8,639 nt of DNA, taken from assembly GCA_013821025.1 (NCBI GenBank), contig JACDHN010000088.1, forward strand, positions 1-8,639, read 5' to 3'. Within the stretch, counting starts at the first letter, position 1, and each line of letters starts with the position of its first letter. The notes beneath the pieces are model-generated. The model searched no databases. It saw only the letters and a list, made by a program, of their open reading frames with translations, and was not told the origin of the DNA. Below are positions 1 through 6,569 of the stretch, one piece after another. The translations under genes and the position numbers were made by a program. The stretch is from Acidimicrobiia bacterium. GTDB lineage: Bacteria > Actinomycetota > Acidimicrobiia > Acidimicrobiales > Ilumatobacteraceae.

Positions 1-1
1 C

Positions 2-487
2 GAGAAGCTGGCCACGGCGGCACGCAACACCGGTGCGCCGTCGTCGGGCGTGGCATTCGCACTGCTGGCGGCGGTGACGTTGGACGGTGTGCCAGAGAAC
101 CTGGCGTTGGGGGTGTCGCTGGCCAGCTCCAGCGAAGAAGGTCTTGCTGGCATCGTCGCTCTGCTCGTCGCCATCTTCGTGTCGAACTTCCCCGAGAGCC
201 TCGTGGGTGCGGCGGCGATGCGATCAGGGGATCGCTCGCCGAGGTTCGTGATCGGAATCTGGACGGTCACAGCCGTCGTCCTCACCGTCGCCGTCGTCGT
301 CGGCCGAGCCGTCGCCGATGGAATGAGCCCAGGCACGTTGGCGTTCGCCCTCGCCTTCGCCGGTGGCGCTGTACTCGCTTCCCTCGCCGACACCCTGATG
401 CCGGAGGCCTTCGAGCACGGAAGGCCGTTCAACGCCATGTCAACGGCGCTCGGGTTCCTCCTGGCCTTCGTCCTCTCCGATCTCTGA
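2..487 (+). CDS. ZIP-family metal transporter, 3' part (5' end outside window)
   Basis: The reading frame is open from base 2 to the TGA at 485-487, giving 161 visible residues. A GTG at position 50 could be read as a start, but the frame continues upstream without a stop and the protein would lack its first membrane helices, so I treat it as partial. ZIP proteins move divalent metals such as zinc or iron across the inner membrane. Support is the helix carrying LDGVPENLALG (visible residues 27-37), the next helix carrying SNFPES (61-66), and a C-terminal pair of hydrophobic segments joined through DTLMPEAFEHG, a typical ZIP ending. Canonical ZIP helix IV has a His-rich HNxxEG-like motif; here Asp and Asn stand where His and Gly would be, so metal choice may differ. 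The gene converges on the liv operon with a 25-nt gap. The family call is fairly firm; the substrate is unknown. Confidence 0.75.
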   Translation, partial: EKLATAARNTGAPSSGVAFALLAAVTLDGVPENLALGVSLASSSEEGLAGIVALLVAIFVSNFPESLVGAAAMRSGDRSPRFVIGIWTVTAVVLTVAVVVGRAVADGMSPGTLAFALAFAGGAVLASLADTLMPEAFEHGRPFNAMSTALGFLLAFVLSDL

Positions 488-512
488 CCACTGGTCGCAG
501 GTCCAGCATCGG

Positions 513-2405
513 TCACGGCGGCGTCGATGCATCCCGGCGGCCGAGGTAGGCCTCGGCGACGGCGTGGTCGTCGGCGATCTCGTCAGGTGTGCCTTCTGCG
601 ATCACGCGACCCTCGGCGAGGGCCACGATGTGATCGCTGATGCGGGTGACGAACGCCAGATCGTGGTCGATGACCAGTACGCCGGCGCCGACGTGGCGAG
701 CCGTCGTTCGCACGTGGTCGACCATGGCCAGGCTCTCGGCGTTGCTCATCCCCGACGTGGGCTCGTCGAGCAGCAGGAACTCCGGGGAGAGGGCGGCGGC
801 GCGGGCGAGCTCGAGTCGCCGCTGGTTGCCGTAGTCGAGCGTCGCCGCTCGCCGTTCGGCCACGGCGAGCAGACCCGCCTGCGCGAGGAGGTCGTCGACC
901 TCGACGGTGACCCGCTCGGGACGGTAGCGACGGGCGGCGAGAGCGGCGAGAGCCACGTTCTCTCGCACCGACTGCGTACCGAACAGCCGCAGGTTCTGGA
1001 ACGTACGGGCGAGTCCTGCGCGGGCGATGCGGTGCGGCGGATCGTGGCTGAGGTCCCGGTCCCCGAGCATGACGGTGCCGGACTCCTCTGCGACGAGCCC
1101 GTTGACGACGTTGAACAGTGTGGTCTTGCCTGCGCCGTTCGGACCGATGAGGCCGACGATCTCACCGGGGCGGACACGTAGCGCGGCGCCGTCGAGCGCC
1201 CGGAACCCGCCGAAGCGCACGACCACATCGCGGACGACGAGCGCTCCGGAACCCGACCCGGAGTCTGCGCCCCAACCCGAACCCGTACCCGAGCTCGCGG
1301 CCGAGCGCGCCGGCGCCTCGTCGCTTGCCGGCTCGTCTCCTGCCAGCGCGCCGGGAGAGGCTGCCTCACGTCGGCGTGAGCGATGCCAGCGGCGCTGCAG
1401 CCATGCGGCGATGTCGGCGTCGCCGAGCAGGCCGCCGGGTCGCAGCAGCATCACGATGAGCAAGGCGACGCCGAGGAAGAGCTCGGGCAGCCGCTCGATC
1501 TCGTGCGTGTCGCCGATCTGGCGGGCGGCCTCGTTGCCGATCGTGATCACCGCCGTGCCGACGAAGGCGCCGCTCACCGTGCGCATGCCGCCGACGACGA
1601 GCATGGCGAGCAGCAGGATGCCGACGTCGAGCGTGTACTGCTTCGGGTTGGTGCTGCCGATCATCTGCACGCGCAGCGCCCCGGCGAGAGCGACGAGGGC
1701 GACGCTCACGACCCATGCCGTCCAGCGCGGCCAGAACACATTGATGCCGATGGCCGGCGCGGCGATCTCGTCATCGCGGGCGGCGACGGCGAAGCGCCCG
1801 GCACGCGTCTCACGAAAGACATGGGCGACGAGCAGGGCGACGAGCGCGGCGAGCCACAGCCACGTGTTCGTGGTGAGCCGGGGGACGCTCGACAAGCCGC
1901 CGGCGCCCCTCGTCATCTCCTGCCAGTTCTTCACCACCTGGTCGACGGCGAACAGCACGGCGAGCGTGATCATCGTCGCCGCCAGGCCACCGGCACGCGC
2001 GATCGCCACGCCGATCACGGCGCCGAGGATGGTCGCCGCGACCACAGCGACCACGGTCGCTCCGACAGGACCGAGCTCGACGTCGCCGAGCCCGAACGGG
2101 ATGTCGGGCAGCGTCCCCACCTTCGTCGCCGCCGGGATGGCAGTGAGCGCCACGCCGTAGGCGGCGATCTGGGCGAAGGCGAGGTGCCCGAACGAGAGGA
2201 TCCCGGTCGACCCGATGAACACCTGCAGTCCCATCACGATCACGATGTTCACGAGCAGCTCTTGCACCAACAGGTCTCGTGCCGCCCCGCCGCTCGATGT
2301 GTACACCGTGGCGGCGACGACCGTGACGGCGAACATGGCGCCGCTGGCGATGGCACTTCGGCCGAGCCGCTCCGCCCGCTCGGCCGACAACCCTGACGAC
2401 GGCAT
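513..2405 (-). CDS. livMG: Fused LivM-LivG: permease plus ATPase of a branched-chain amino acid type ABC importer
   Basis: 630 residues. Residues about 18-325 are a LivM-type permease with roughly eight to ten hydrophobic segments, including GSTGILSFGHLAF (65-77) and the cytoplasmic coupling-loop region around AARDDEIAAPAIGI (208-221). A Ser/Gly/Ala-rich linker (about 343-388) leads to a LivG-type ATPase: Walker A GPNGAGKT (421-428), Q-loop ARTFQN (Gln470), signature LDYGNQRR (523-530; LivG proteins usually have an LxYGxQ form, not LSGGQ), Walker B FLLLDE (543-548) and H-loop His581. The ATG at 2405 is chosen because a GGAG lies 8 nt upstream and it overlaps the livH stop as TGATG. An in-frame extension to 2507 adds 34 Arg-rich residues inside livH and is unlikely. 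LivM and LivG are separate proteins in the E. coli prototype; here one chain supplies both. The substrate is probably an amino acid or similar small solute, but the sequence does not settle it. Confidence 0.93.
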   Translation of the reverse strand: MPSSGLSAERAERLGRSAIASGAMFAVTVVAATVYTSSGGAARDLLVQELLVNIVIVMGLQVFIGSTGILSFGHLAFAQIAAYGVALTAIPAATKVGTLPDIPFGLGDVELGPVGATVVAVVAATILGAVIGVAIARAGGLAATMITLAVLFAVDQVVKNWQEMTRGAGGLSSVPRLTTNTWLWLAALVALLVAHVFRETRAGRFAVAARDDEIAAPAIGINVFWPRWTAWVVSVALVALAGALRVQMIGSTNPKQYTLDVGILLLAMLVVGGMRTVSGAFVGTAVITIGNEAARQIGDTHEIERLPELFLGVALLIVMLLRPGGLLGDADIAAWLQRRWHRSRRREAASPGALAGDEPASDEAPARSAASSGTGSGWGADSGSGSGALVVRDVVVRFGGFRALDGAALRVRPGEIVGLIGPNGAGKTTLFNVVNGLVAEESGTVMLGDRDLSHDPPHRIARAGLARTFQNLRLFGTQSVRENVALAALAARRYRPERVTVEVDDLLAQAGLLAVAERRAATLDYGNQRRLELARAAALSPEFLLLDEPTSGMSNAESLAMVDHVRTTARHVGAGVLVIDHDLAFVTRISDHIVALAEGRVIAEGTPDEIADDHAVAEAYLGRRDASTPP

Positions 2406-3295
2406 CACACGCGCTCCGCGCTGCGAACGGTGAACAGGCCTTGGGGCCGGACGATGAACAGGGCGGCGATCAGTGCGAACACGAAGGCGTCGGTGAGCCG
2501 CTCCCACACTCCCTCAGGCAGGTAGCCGCGCAACATGACCTCGGCGAGACCGAGAGCGAGGCCGCCTGCGACGGCGCCGGTGAAGCTGCCGAGGCCACCG
2601 ATGATCGCCGCCACGACGGCCTTGATCAGGTAGTCGGAGCCGAGTGCCGGTTCGGCACTCGGGCTGCGCATCAGGATCAGCGCGGCGGCGACGCCGGCGA
2701 GGAACCCTGCGAAGGCGAACGCTCCTGCGATCACTCGGTTGGCGCGTGCGCCCATCAGCCGGGCGGCGTCGAAGTCCTCGCTGGCGGCGCGCACGGCGAT
2801 CCCGAACAGGGTGCGCCGGAACACGAAGGCGGTGAGGGCCAGCACGAGGGCGGTGACTGCGATCGTGGCCACGTCCATCCACTCGAAGCGGATGCCGCCG
2901 ACCTCGAACGTGTCGAACACCCAGGCCGGTCCTGCGAACGATTTCTTCGTCGGCGACACGAACACCTGCCACAGGGCATGCGAGAGTCGTTCGAGGGCGA
3001 AGCTGGTGAGCAGCATCGTGAACGGACTCGAACCGCGAACCCAGCGGAAGGCGATGCGCTCGGTGGCGACCGAGGCCACGACGGCTGAGACGACGATCGC
3101 CGGGGCGAGCACCCACCAGTTGATGTCTCTTGTCGACAGGAAGTACGCCAGGTAGGCGCCGACCGTTATCAGTTCGGCGTGGGCGAAGTTGACGAGGTGC
3201 ATCACCCCGAAGATCACCGAGATGCCGAGCGCCAACAGCGCGTACGTGCTGCCGCGCCCGAGGCCGTCGACGATCGTCTGGACAAACGTGCTCAT
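2405..3295 (-). CDS. livH: LivH: inner-membrane permease of a branched-chain amino acid type ABC importer
   Basis: 296 residues, about the usual length for LivH. The N-terminus GLGRGSTYALLALGISVIFG (11-30) followed by MHLVNFAHAELITVGAYLA (32-50) is the classic opening of this permease family. Further hydrophobic segments lie near 61-78, 142-160, 187-209, 223-254 and 267-283. The loop AASEDFDAARLMGARANRV (170-188) matches the cytoplasmic coupling loop that contacts the ATPase. The C-terminus ends in the typical FIVRPQGLF pattern (280-288). It should pair with the LivM half of the downstream fusion to form the channel. It starts at ATG 3295, 10 nt after livF stops, with GGTGAG overlapping the livF stop codon as its ribosome site, and it overlaps livMG by 1 nt. 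Confidence 0.95.
   Translation of the reverse strand: MSTFVQTIVDGLGRGSTYALLALGISVIFGVMHLVNFAHAELITVGAYLAYFLSTRDINWWVLAPAIVVSAVVASVATERIAFRWVRGSSPFTMLLTSFALERLSHALWQVFVSPTKKSFAGPAWVFDTFEVGGIRFEWMDVATIAVTALVLALTAFVFRRTLFGIAVRAASEDFDAARLMGARANRVIAGAFAFAGFLAGVAAALILMRSPSAEPALGSDYLIKAVVAAIIGGLGSFTGAVAGGLALGLAEVMLRGYLPEGVWERLTDAFVFALIAALFIVRPQGLFTVRSAERV
2414..2417 (-). promoter_or_regulatory. Shine-Dalgarno sequence for livMG
   Basis: On the minus strand GGAG ends 8 nt before the ATG at 2405. It lies within the 3' end of livH and supports the shorter start that overlaps the livH stop codon. Confidence 0.55.
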
Positions 3296-3305
3296 CTGCG
3301 ATCGC

Positions 3306-4016
3306 TCACCCGACCCCGCCGCCGAGGTAGGTGGCGAACAGGTCGTCGCGTGCTGCGAGCTCGGCGCCGGGTCCCTCGGCGGCGATCTCCCCCGGGCGCA
3401 TCACGTAGCCGCGGTCGGCGAGCGCAAGGGCGCGGTGGGCGTTCTGCTCCACGAGCAACACGGTCCTGCCACGCTCGTGCAGCTCGGCCAGCAGGTCGAA
3501 GACGACGTCGGTCATCACCGGGGATAGCCCGAGTGTCGGCTCGTCGAGCAGCACCAGCTTGGGGTCGCTCATCAGTGCCCTGGCGATGGCGAGCTGTTGG
3601 GCCTCGCCACCCGACAGGTGCCCGGCGGCGGTGTCCCAACGGCTGTCGAGGATGGGGAACCGTTGGCGCGCCGCGTCGAGGCGGAGGCGGCGGTCGGCGG
3701 CGGACGCCGTGATGCCGGCCACCTGGAGGTTCTCGCCAACGGTGAGATCACGGAATATGCGGCGGTGCTCCGGGACGAGTGCCAGCCCTGCGCGCACGAG
3801 CCGGGCAGGGTCGGCGCCGGTCACATCGGTGCCGTCGAGCAGCACCTTCCCGTTGACCGGCTTCAGCAGTCCTGCGACCGTGTTGAGCAGCGTCGACTTA
3901 CCGGCACCGTTCGGCCCGACGACGGCGACGAGGTCGCCCTCGTCGACGTGCATCGAGACGCCGCGGAGGGCGACGACGGCGCCGTAACGGGCCGTCAGGT
4001 GCTCGACGCGCAGCAA
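3306..4016 (-). CDS. livF: LivF: ATPase subunit of a branched-chain amino acid type ABC importer
   Basis: 236 residues, standard LivF length. Walker A is GPNGAGKS (34-41), the signature LSGGE is at 134-138 and Walker B LVLLDEP at 154-160. Two features separate it from LivG: the Q-loop region reads VPEHRRIF (81-88), and the H-loop position has VEQNA (189-193) with Gln in place of His. Both are normal for LivF, which forms an asymmetric ATPase pair with LivG. It starts at a TTG codon (4016-4014), 4 nt after the livK stop. No clear Shine-Dalgarno is visible, so translation is probably coupled to livK. The next internal Met (residue 22) would cut into the first beta strands, so TTG is preferred. 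It works with the LivG domain of the fusion protein. Confidence 0.93.
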   Translation of the reverse strand: MLRVEHLTARYGAVVALRGVSMHVDEGDLVAVVGPNGAGKSTLLNTVAGLLKPVNGKVLLDGTDVTGADPARLVRAGLALVPEHRRIFRDLTVGENLQVAGITASAADRRLRLDAARQRFPILDSRWDTAAGHLSGGEAQQLAIARALMSDPKLVLLDEPTLGLSPVMTDVVFDLLAELHERGRTVLLVEQNAHRALALADRGYVMRPGEIAAEGPGAELAARDDLFATYLGGGVG

Positions 4017-4020
4017 CGGG

Positions 4021-5343
4021 TCACGAGCCCGGGATGTAGCTCGGCCGGAAGGTGTCGGTGAACGCCGGCTCGCCCTCCTCCACGGTGAGGATCACGACGT
4101 CCTTCTCCGGCACGCCGTTCGTGCCGGCGTAGGTGACGTTGCCCGTGGTGACCTCGAGGTCGGAGATGTTCGTGATCGCGTCGATCATCGCCGTCCCTTC
4201 CACGGAGCAGGCGGTCTCGGCAGCGTACGCAAAGACCTTCACGACGTCGGAGGCGAGTGCGCCGAAGCTGACGGTCTCGATCTCGGCACCGGCCTCGGCG
4301 GCTGCGTCGAGGAACTCCTGCACGCCGTTCTCCTCGCGAGGAAACGTGTGCCCCGTGAACGACACGCCGTTGGCGACCTCACCGGCGCTCCACACCACGG
4401 TGGCATCGAAGCTGTCGGCGCCGACGACCAACATGTCGCCGAGCCCTGCGGCTTCGAGCTGCTCCAGCAGGACTCCTGCGCCGGGCATGATCATCGCCGT
4501 GTACAGCACGTCGGGTGCAGGGTCGAGGCTCGACAGCTCGTTGACCTGTGACGAGAAATCCTCGTCCGCGATCCCGAACGTGAAGTCGCGGACCACCTCG
4601 CCGCCGGCCTCCCCGAAGGCGTCGGTGAACGCCGCTGTCGTGTTGGTGAAGTACGGGTCGTCGGGGGACGAGAACGTGACCGCCGTGCGAGCTCCGTCGC
4701 CGTAGGCGAACTCAGCTGCAGCAGCCGCCTGCACCGGGTCGGAGAAACTCATCAGGAAAGCGCCGCGATCGGGCTGGGCAAGGGCGAGGTCGGTCGAGGC
4801 GTTGGAGATGATCGGCACCTGACCGTCGACCGTATCGATCAACGGGGTACCGCTGTAGGCGAACGGCGGGCCGATGATCGCCTCGACGCCGTCGTCGAGC
4901 AGCTCCTGGGCGACGCGCTGGGCGGCCGACGGGTCGCTTGGCAGTTCCTTGATCACGTACTCGACGTTCTGCCCGCCGACCCCGCCGGCGGCGTTGAGCA
5001 GCTCGACCTGGACGCCAGCAGCTTCAGACCCTGGCTGGTCGGCGAACCCGCCGAACTCGCTGAAGTCGGCGGCGTAGCCGATGGTGAGTGGCTCGTCGAG
5101 CGTGCAGTCACCGCCCGGCGCTGTTGTCGCGCCGGTCGCGTCGGGTGCATCGGTACCGCTCGGCTCGGTCGTGGCGCCGGACCCGGACGTGGTAGCCGGC
5201 ACGGTGATCTCGCCCGACGACTCGGATATCGGCGCCGCAGAGTCGCCACCCGTCGGGGCGGACTCCTCGCCATCGTCGTCACCGCATCCGGCGGCGATCA
5301 AAGCCGCCGCCGCCAAGATCGAGATCGTCCGCCGAAGCTGCAT
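4021..5343 (-). CDS. livK: LivK-like substrate-binding lipoprotein of the ABC importer
   Basis: 440 residues. The N-terminus MQLRRTISILAAAALIAAGC is a lipoprotein signal peptide with lipobox AAGC and Cys20 as the lipidated residue, so the mature protein should be anchored on the outer face of the membrane. A low-complexity Ser/Thr/Gly/Asp linker (21-79) precedes a two-lobed type 1 periplasmic-binding fold: LTIGYAADFSEFGG (86-99), LLNAAGGVGGQNVEYV (115-130), AIIGPPFAYSG (155-165), VPIISNAST (176-184), and the C-terminal lobe starting near RTAVTFSSPDDPYF (219-232). This is the Peripla_BP_6 family, covering amino acid, amide and urea binders; the ligand cannot be read by eye. The ATG at 5343 is chosen for the signal peptide and an AGGGGG just upstream; a longer frame to 5460 adds 39 Arg-rich residues. 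It is the first gene of the operon. Confidence 0.92.
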   Translation of the reverse strand: MQLRRTISILAAAALIAAGCGDDDGEESAPTGGDSAAPISESSGEITVPATTSGSGATTEPSGTDAPDATGATTAPGGDCTLDEPLTIGYAADFSEFGGFADQPGSEAAGVQVELLNAAGGVGGQNVEYVIKELPSDPSAAQRVAQELLDDGVEAIIGPPFAYSGTPLIDTVDGQVPIISNASTDLALAQPDRGAFLMSFSDPVQAAAAAEFAYGDGARTAVTFSSPDDPYFTNTTAAFTDAFGEAGGEVVRDFTFGIADEDFSSQVNELSSLDPAPDVLYTAMIMPGAGVLLEQLEAAGLGDMLVVGADSFDATVVWSAGEVANGVSFTGHTFPREENGVQEFLDAAAEAGAEIETVSFGALASDVVKVFAYAAETACSVEGTAMIDAITNISDLEVTTGNVTYAGTNGVPEKDVVILTVEEGEPAFTDTFRPSYIPGS

Positions 5344-5347
5344 CGTT

Positions 5348-5353
5348 CCCCCT
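5348..5353 (-). promoter_or_regulatory. Shine-Dalgarno sequence for livK
   Basis: On the minus strand AGGGGG ends 4 nt before the ATG at 5343 (the AGG core is 7 nt away). It decides the start in favour of the lipoprotein signal peptide. Confidence 0.6.
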
Positions 5354-5376
5354 AGCAGGCCGCCTGGTTGTCGGCG

Positions 5377-5382
5377 AGCATA
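5377..5382 (-). promoter_or_regulatory. Possible -10 element of the liv operon promoter
   Basis: The 113-nt gap upstream of livK (5344-5456) is the only sizeable non-coding stretch before the operon and should hold its promoter. On the minus strand TATGCT matches four of six bases of TATAAT and would start a transcript near 5370, leaving a short leader that includes the livK ribosome site. I see no good -35 box at 16-18 nt, so this is tentative. Confidence 0.3.
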
Positions 5383-5456
5383 CTTCGTCCGTGCGACTCG
5401 TTCGGAGCCGCACGACGCAGCGCCGGTTCCTCGTTCTCGGCGACGGATCAGGCGGT

Positions 5457-6002
5457 TCAACCTTCCGTCGGCGCGTACGTGAGGCTCAGTACGCCGGTCG
5501 TGAACGTCTCGCTCCTCACGAGTTGCAGCGGGTGCGTGGGCGTGTCCTCGAACAGCCGGTGGCCGTGTCCGACGGCGATCGGGTGGACCATGAGGTTGAG
5601 CTCATCGAGCAGACCGTTCGCCAGCAGCCAACGCACGGTGGTGGCGCTGCCGGACATGCCGATGTCACCGTCGGTGCCGTCTTTCATGTCCTGGATCCCT
5701 GCGGCAACGTCGCCGGAGATGATCGTGGAGTTGTTCCACGTCGCCTCCGTGAGCGAGTTCGACACGACGTGCTTGGGCACGCTGTTGATGAACGAGGCGA
5801 ACGGCACGTCGTCGCCCTGGTTGGGCCAGAACGACGCCCACTCCTCGTAGAGCACGCGGCCCATGAGAAACGCCTCGTTCCGATCGGCGCCGCTGCTGAT
5901 AGCGGCGCCCATCTCATCGTTGAAGTAGGGAAAGTGCCATTGCTCGGGCGACTCGACGACACCGTCGAGCGAGATGAAGAAGTTCGACACGATCTTTCCC
6001 AT
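5457..6002 (-). CDS. Dihydrofolate reductase-fold protein (RibD C-terminal domain family)
   Basis: 181 residues, a normal length for the stand-alone RibD_C/YyaP-type proteins. Family marks are the start KIVSNFFISLDGVVE (3-17), FLMGRVLYEEW (45-55), KHVVSNSL (77-84), IGMSGSATTVRWLL (114-127) and the closing strand pair DELNLMVHPIAVGHGHRLF (133-151). Members use NAD(P)H on folate- or pyrimidine-like substrates, but most, like this one, have no assigned reaction. The protein is expected to be cytoplasmic. It starts at ATG 6002 with a strong GAGGAG (6014-6009) 6 nt upstream. It lies 118 nt downstream of the cupin gene on the same strand, so co-transcription from the cupin promoter is possible but not certain. 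It ends 113 nt before the livK start. Confidence 0.85.
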   Translation of the reverse strand: MGKIVSNFFISLDGVVESPEQWHFPYFNDEMGAAISSGADRNEAFLMGRVLYEEWASFWPNQGDDVPFASFINSVPKHVVSNSLTEATWNNSTIISGDVAAGIQDMKDGTDGDIGMSGSATTVRWLLANGLLDELNLMVHPIAVGHGHRLFEDTPTHPLQLVRSETFTTGVLSLTYAPTEG

Positions 6003-6120
6003 GGGGTGCTCCTCGTCAGGTTGGGGTGCCTCGCTCTGCGCGGGCGGTCTCCTTGCAGTCGGGAGTGAGACCGCATTCGGCTGATGAACTCATCGGTGTG
6101 CTGGCGCCAAACGTATTCCG

Positions 6121-6498
6121 TCACACCGTCCAGGGCGGGATGCCGAGATCCTGGCCGTCGGCGCCGGAGACCCGGGCGCCACCGGGGCCTGTGGCGATGG
6201 CGACGAAGCCTAGGTCGGCGTCGGCGGTGAACTGCCGCACGACGCCAGCGTCGAGTATCACGGTGTCGCCTGGAGCGAGGGAGTGCCCTACGCCGTCGAC
6301 GTCGAGCGAGGCGGCGCCGGCCAGCACCGTCCAGATCTGCTGGACGTCGAAGCTGTGCGAAGGTCCGGCGGCGCCCGGGTGCAGCTCGACCCGCCAGAGG
6401 GACGTGTCGGTGCCGCCCTGTTTCGGCGAGGCGAGCGTGGTCATGACACCGTTGGGGGTCTCCGAGCGGCGGGCGGCCGTGGCAGAGATCACGTTCAT
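6121..6498 (-). CDS. Small single-domain cupin protein
   Basis: 125 residues forming one cupin barrel. Motif 1 is seen as GAAGPSHSFDVQQIWTVLAG (42-61) and motif 2 as LAPGDTVILDAGVVRQF (74-90). The usual metal-binding pattern HxH...E...H is depleted: His48 is kept, the second His is Phe50, the Glu position is Gln (53/54) and the motif 2 His is Arg88. It may therefore bind metal weakly or not at all, and may act as a ligand-binding or sensory barrel instead of an oxygenase. The start is ATG 6498 with GAGAGGA (6513-6507) 8 nt upstream. It is divergent from the MarR gene across an operator-bearing gap, which suggests MarR control. No reaction can be assigned. Confidence 0.8.
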   Translation of the reverse strand: MNVISATAARRSETPNGVMTTLASPKQGGTDTSLWRVELHPGAAGPSHSFDVQQIWTVLAGAASLDVDGVGHSLAPGDTVILDAGVVRQFTADADLGFVAIATGPGGARVSGADGQDLGIPPWTV

Positions 6499-6514
6499 GG
6501 GATCGGTCCTCTCG

Positions 6515-6520
6515 TATGAT
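6515..6520 (+). promoter_or_regulatory. Possible -10 element of the MarR gene promoter
   Basis: TATGAT matches five of six bases of TATAAT and would start rightward transcription near 6527, inside the perfect inverted repeat. No convincing -35 box is seen at 16-18 nt upstream, so the call rests on the -10 match and on its near mirror-image placement relative to the cupin promoter. Confidence 0.35.
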
Positions 6521-6537
6521 CGACAACGTGGTTGTCG
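6521..6537. promoter_or_regulatory. Probable MarR operator O1 (perfect inverted repeat)
   Basis: CGACAAC-GTG-GTTGTCG: two perfect 7-bp arms with a 3-bp spacer, 17 bp in all, a size typical of MarR dimer sites. It sits between the divergent cupin and MarR genes, over the predicted transcription starts of both (about 6527 on + and 6533 on -). Binding here should block both, giving autorepression plus control of the cupin. This is inferred from position and symmetry. Confidence 0.6.
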
Positions 6538-6539
6538 TC

Positions 6540-6568
6540 ATAGTAAAGCTGGTTGTCGAAATTGGCAA
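6540..6568 (-). promoter_or_regulatory. Probable promoter of the cupin gene
   Basis: Read on the minus strand, TTGCCA (6568-6563, five of six to TTGACA) is followed after exactly 17 nt by TACTAT (6545-6540, four of six to TATAAT). The start would fall near 6533, leaving a leader of about 35 nt with the cupin ribosome site. Operator O2 covers the -35 box and spacer, and O1 covers the start site. Confidence 0.5.
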
Positions 6569-6569
6569 C
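6552..6569. promoter_or_regulatory. Possible second MarR site O2 (imperfect inverted repeat)
   Basis: GTTGTC-GAAATT-GGCAAC reuses the GTTGTC half-site of O1, with one mismatch between its arms and a 6-bp spacer. It overlaps the predicted cupin -35 box and the first codons of the MarR frame. The shared half-site is the main support; the different spacer makes it weaker than O1. Confidence 0.4.

Noticed and set aside
488..512. Possible bidirectional terminator between the convergent ZIP and liv genes
   Set aside because: The 25-nt gap shows no stem-loop with a T-run on either strand; the same holds for the 25-nt gap at 7042-7066.
1383..2396. Long + strand open frame (337 codons) antisense to the LivM half of livMG, and another at 1027-2160
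   Set aside because: High-GC genes commonly leave long open antisense frames. The translations are rich in Arg, His and Asp with no recognisable domain, while the minus strand encodes clear permease and ATPase motifs.
2406..2507. Upstream extension of livMG by 34 residues
   Set aside because: The added residues are Arg/His/Pro-rich, lie wholly inside livH and precede a well-placed ribosome site and the TGATG stop-start overlap.
2441..3088. + strand frame of 215 codons antisense to livH
   Set aside because: Its translation is rich in Gly, Glu and His with no family signal; it mirrors livH codon composition on the other strand.
5344..5460. Upstream extension of livK by 39 residues
   Set aside because: It would bury the lipoprotein signal peptide and the AGGGGG ribosome site inside the coding region; the added residues are Arg-rich and non-conserved in appearance.
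6070..6100. Small inverted repeat GATGA-AC-TCATC in the gap between the cupin and reductase genes
   Set aside because: Five-base arms with a 2-base spacer are too short to separate from chance, and the half-site differs from the GTTGTC half-site at the MarR gap.
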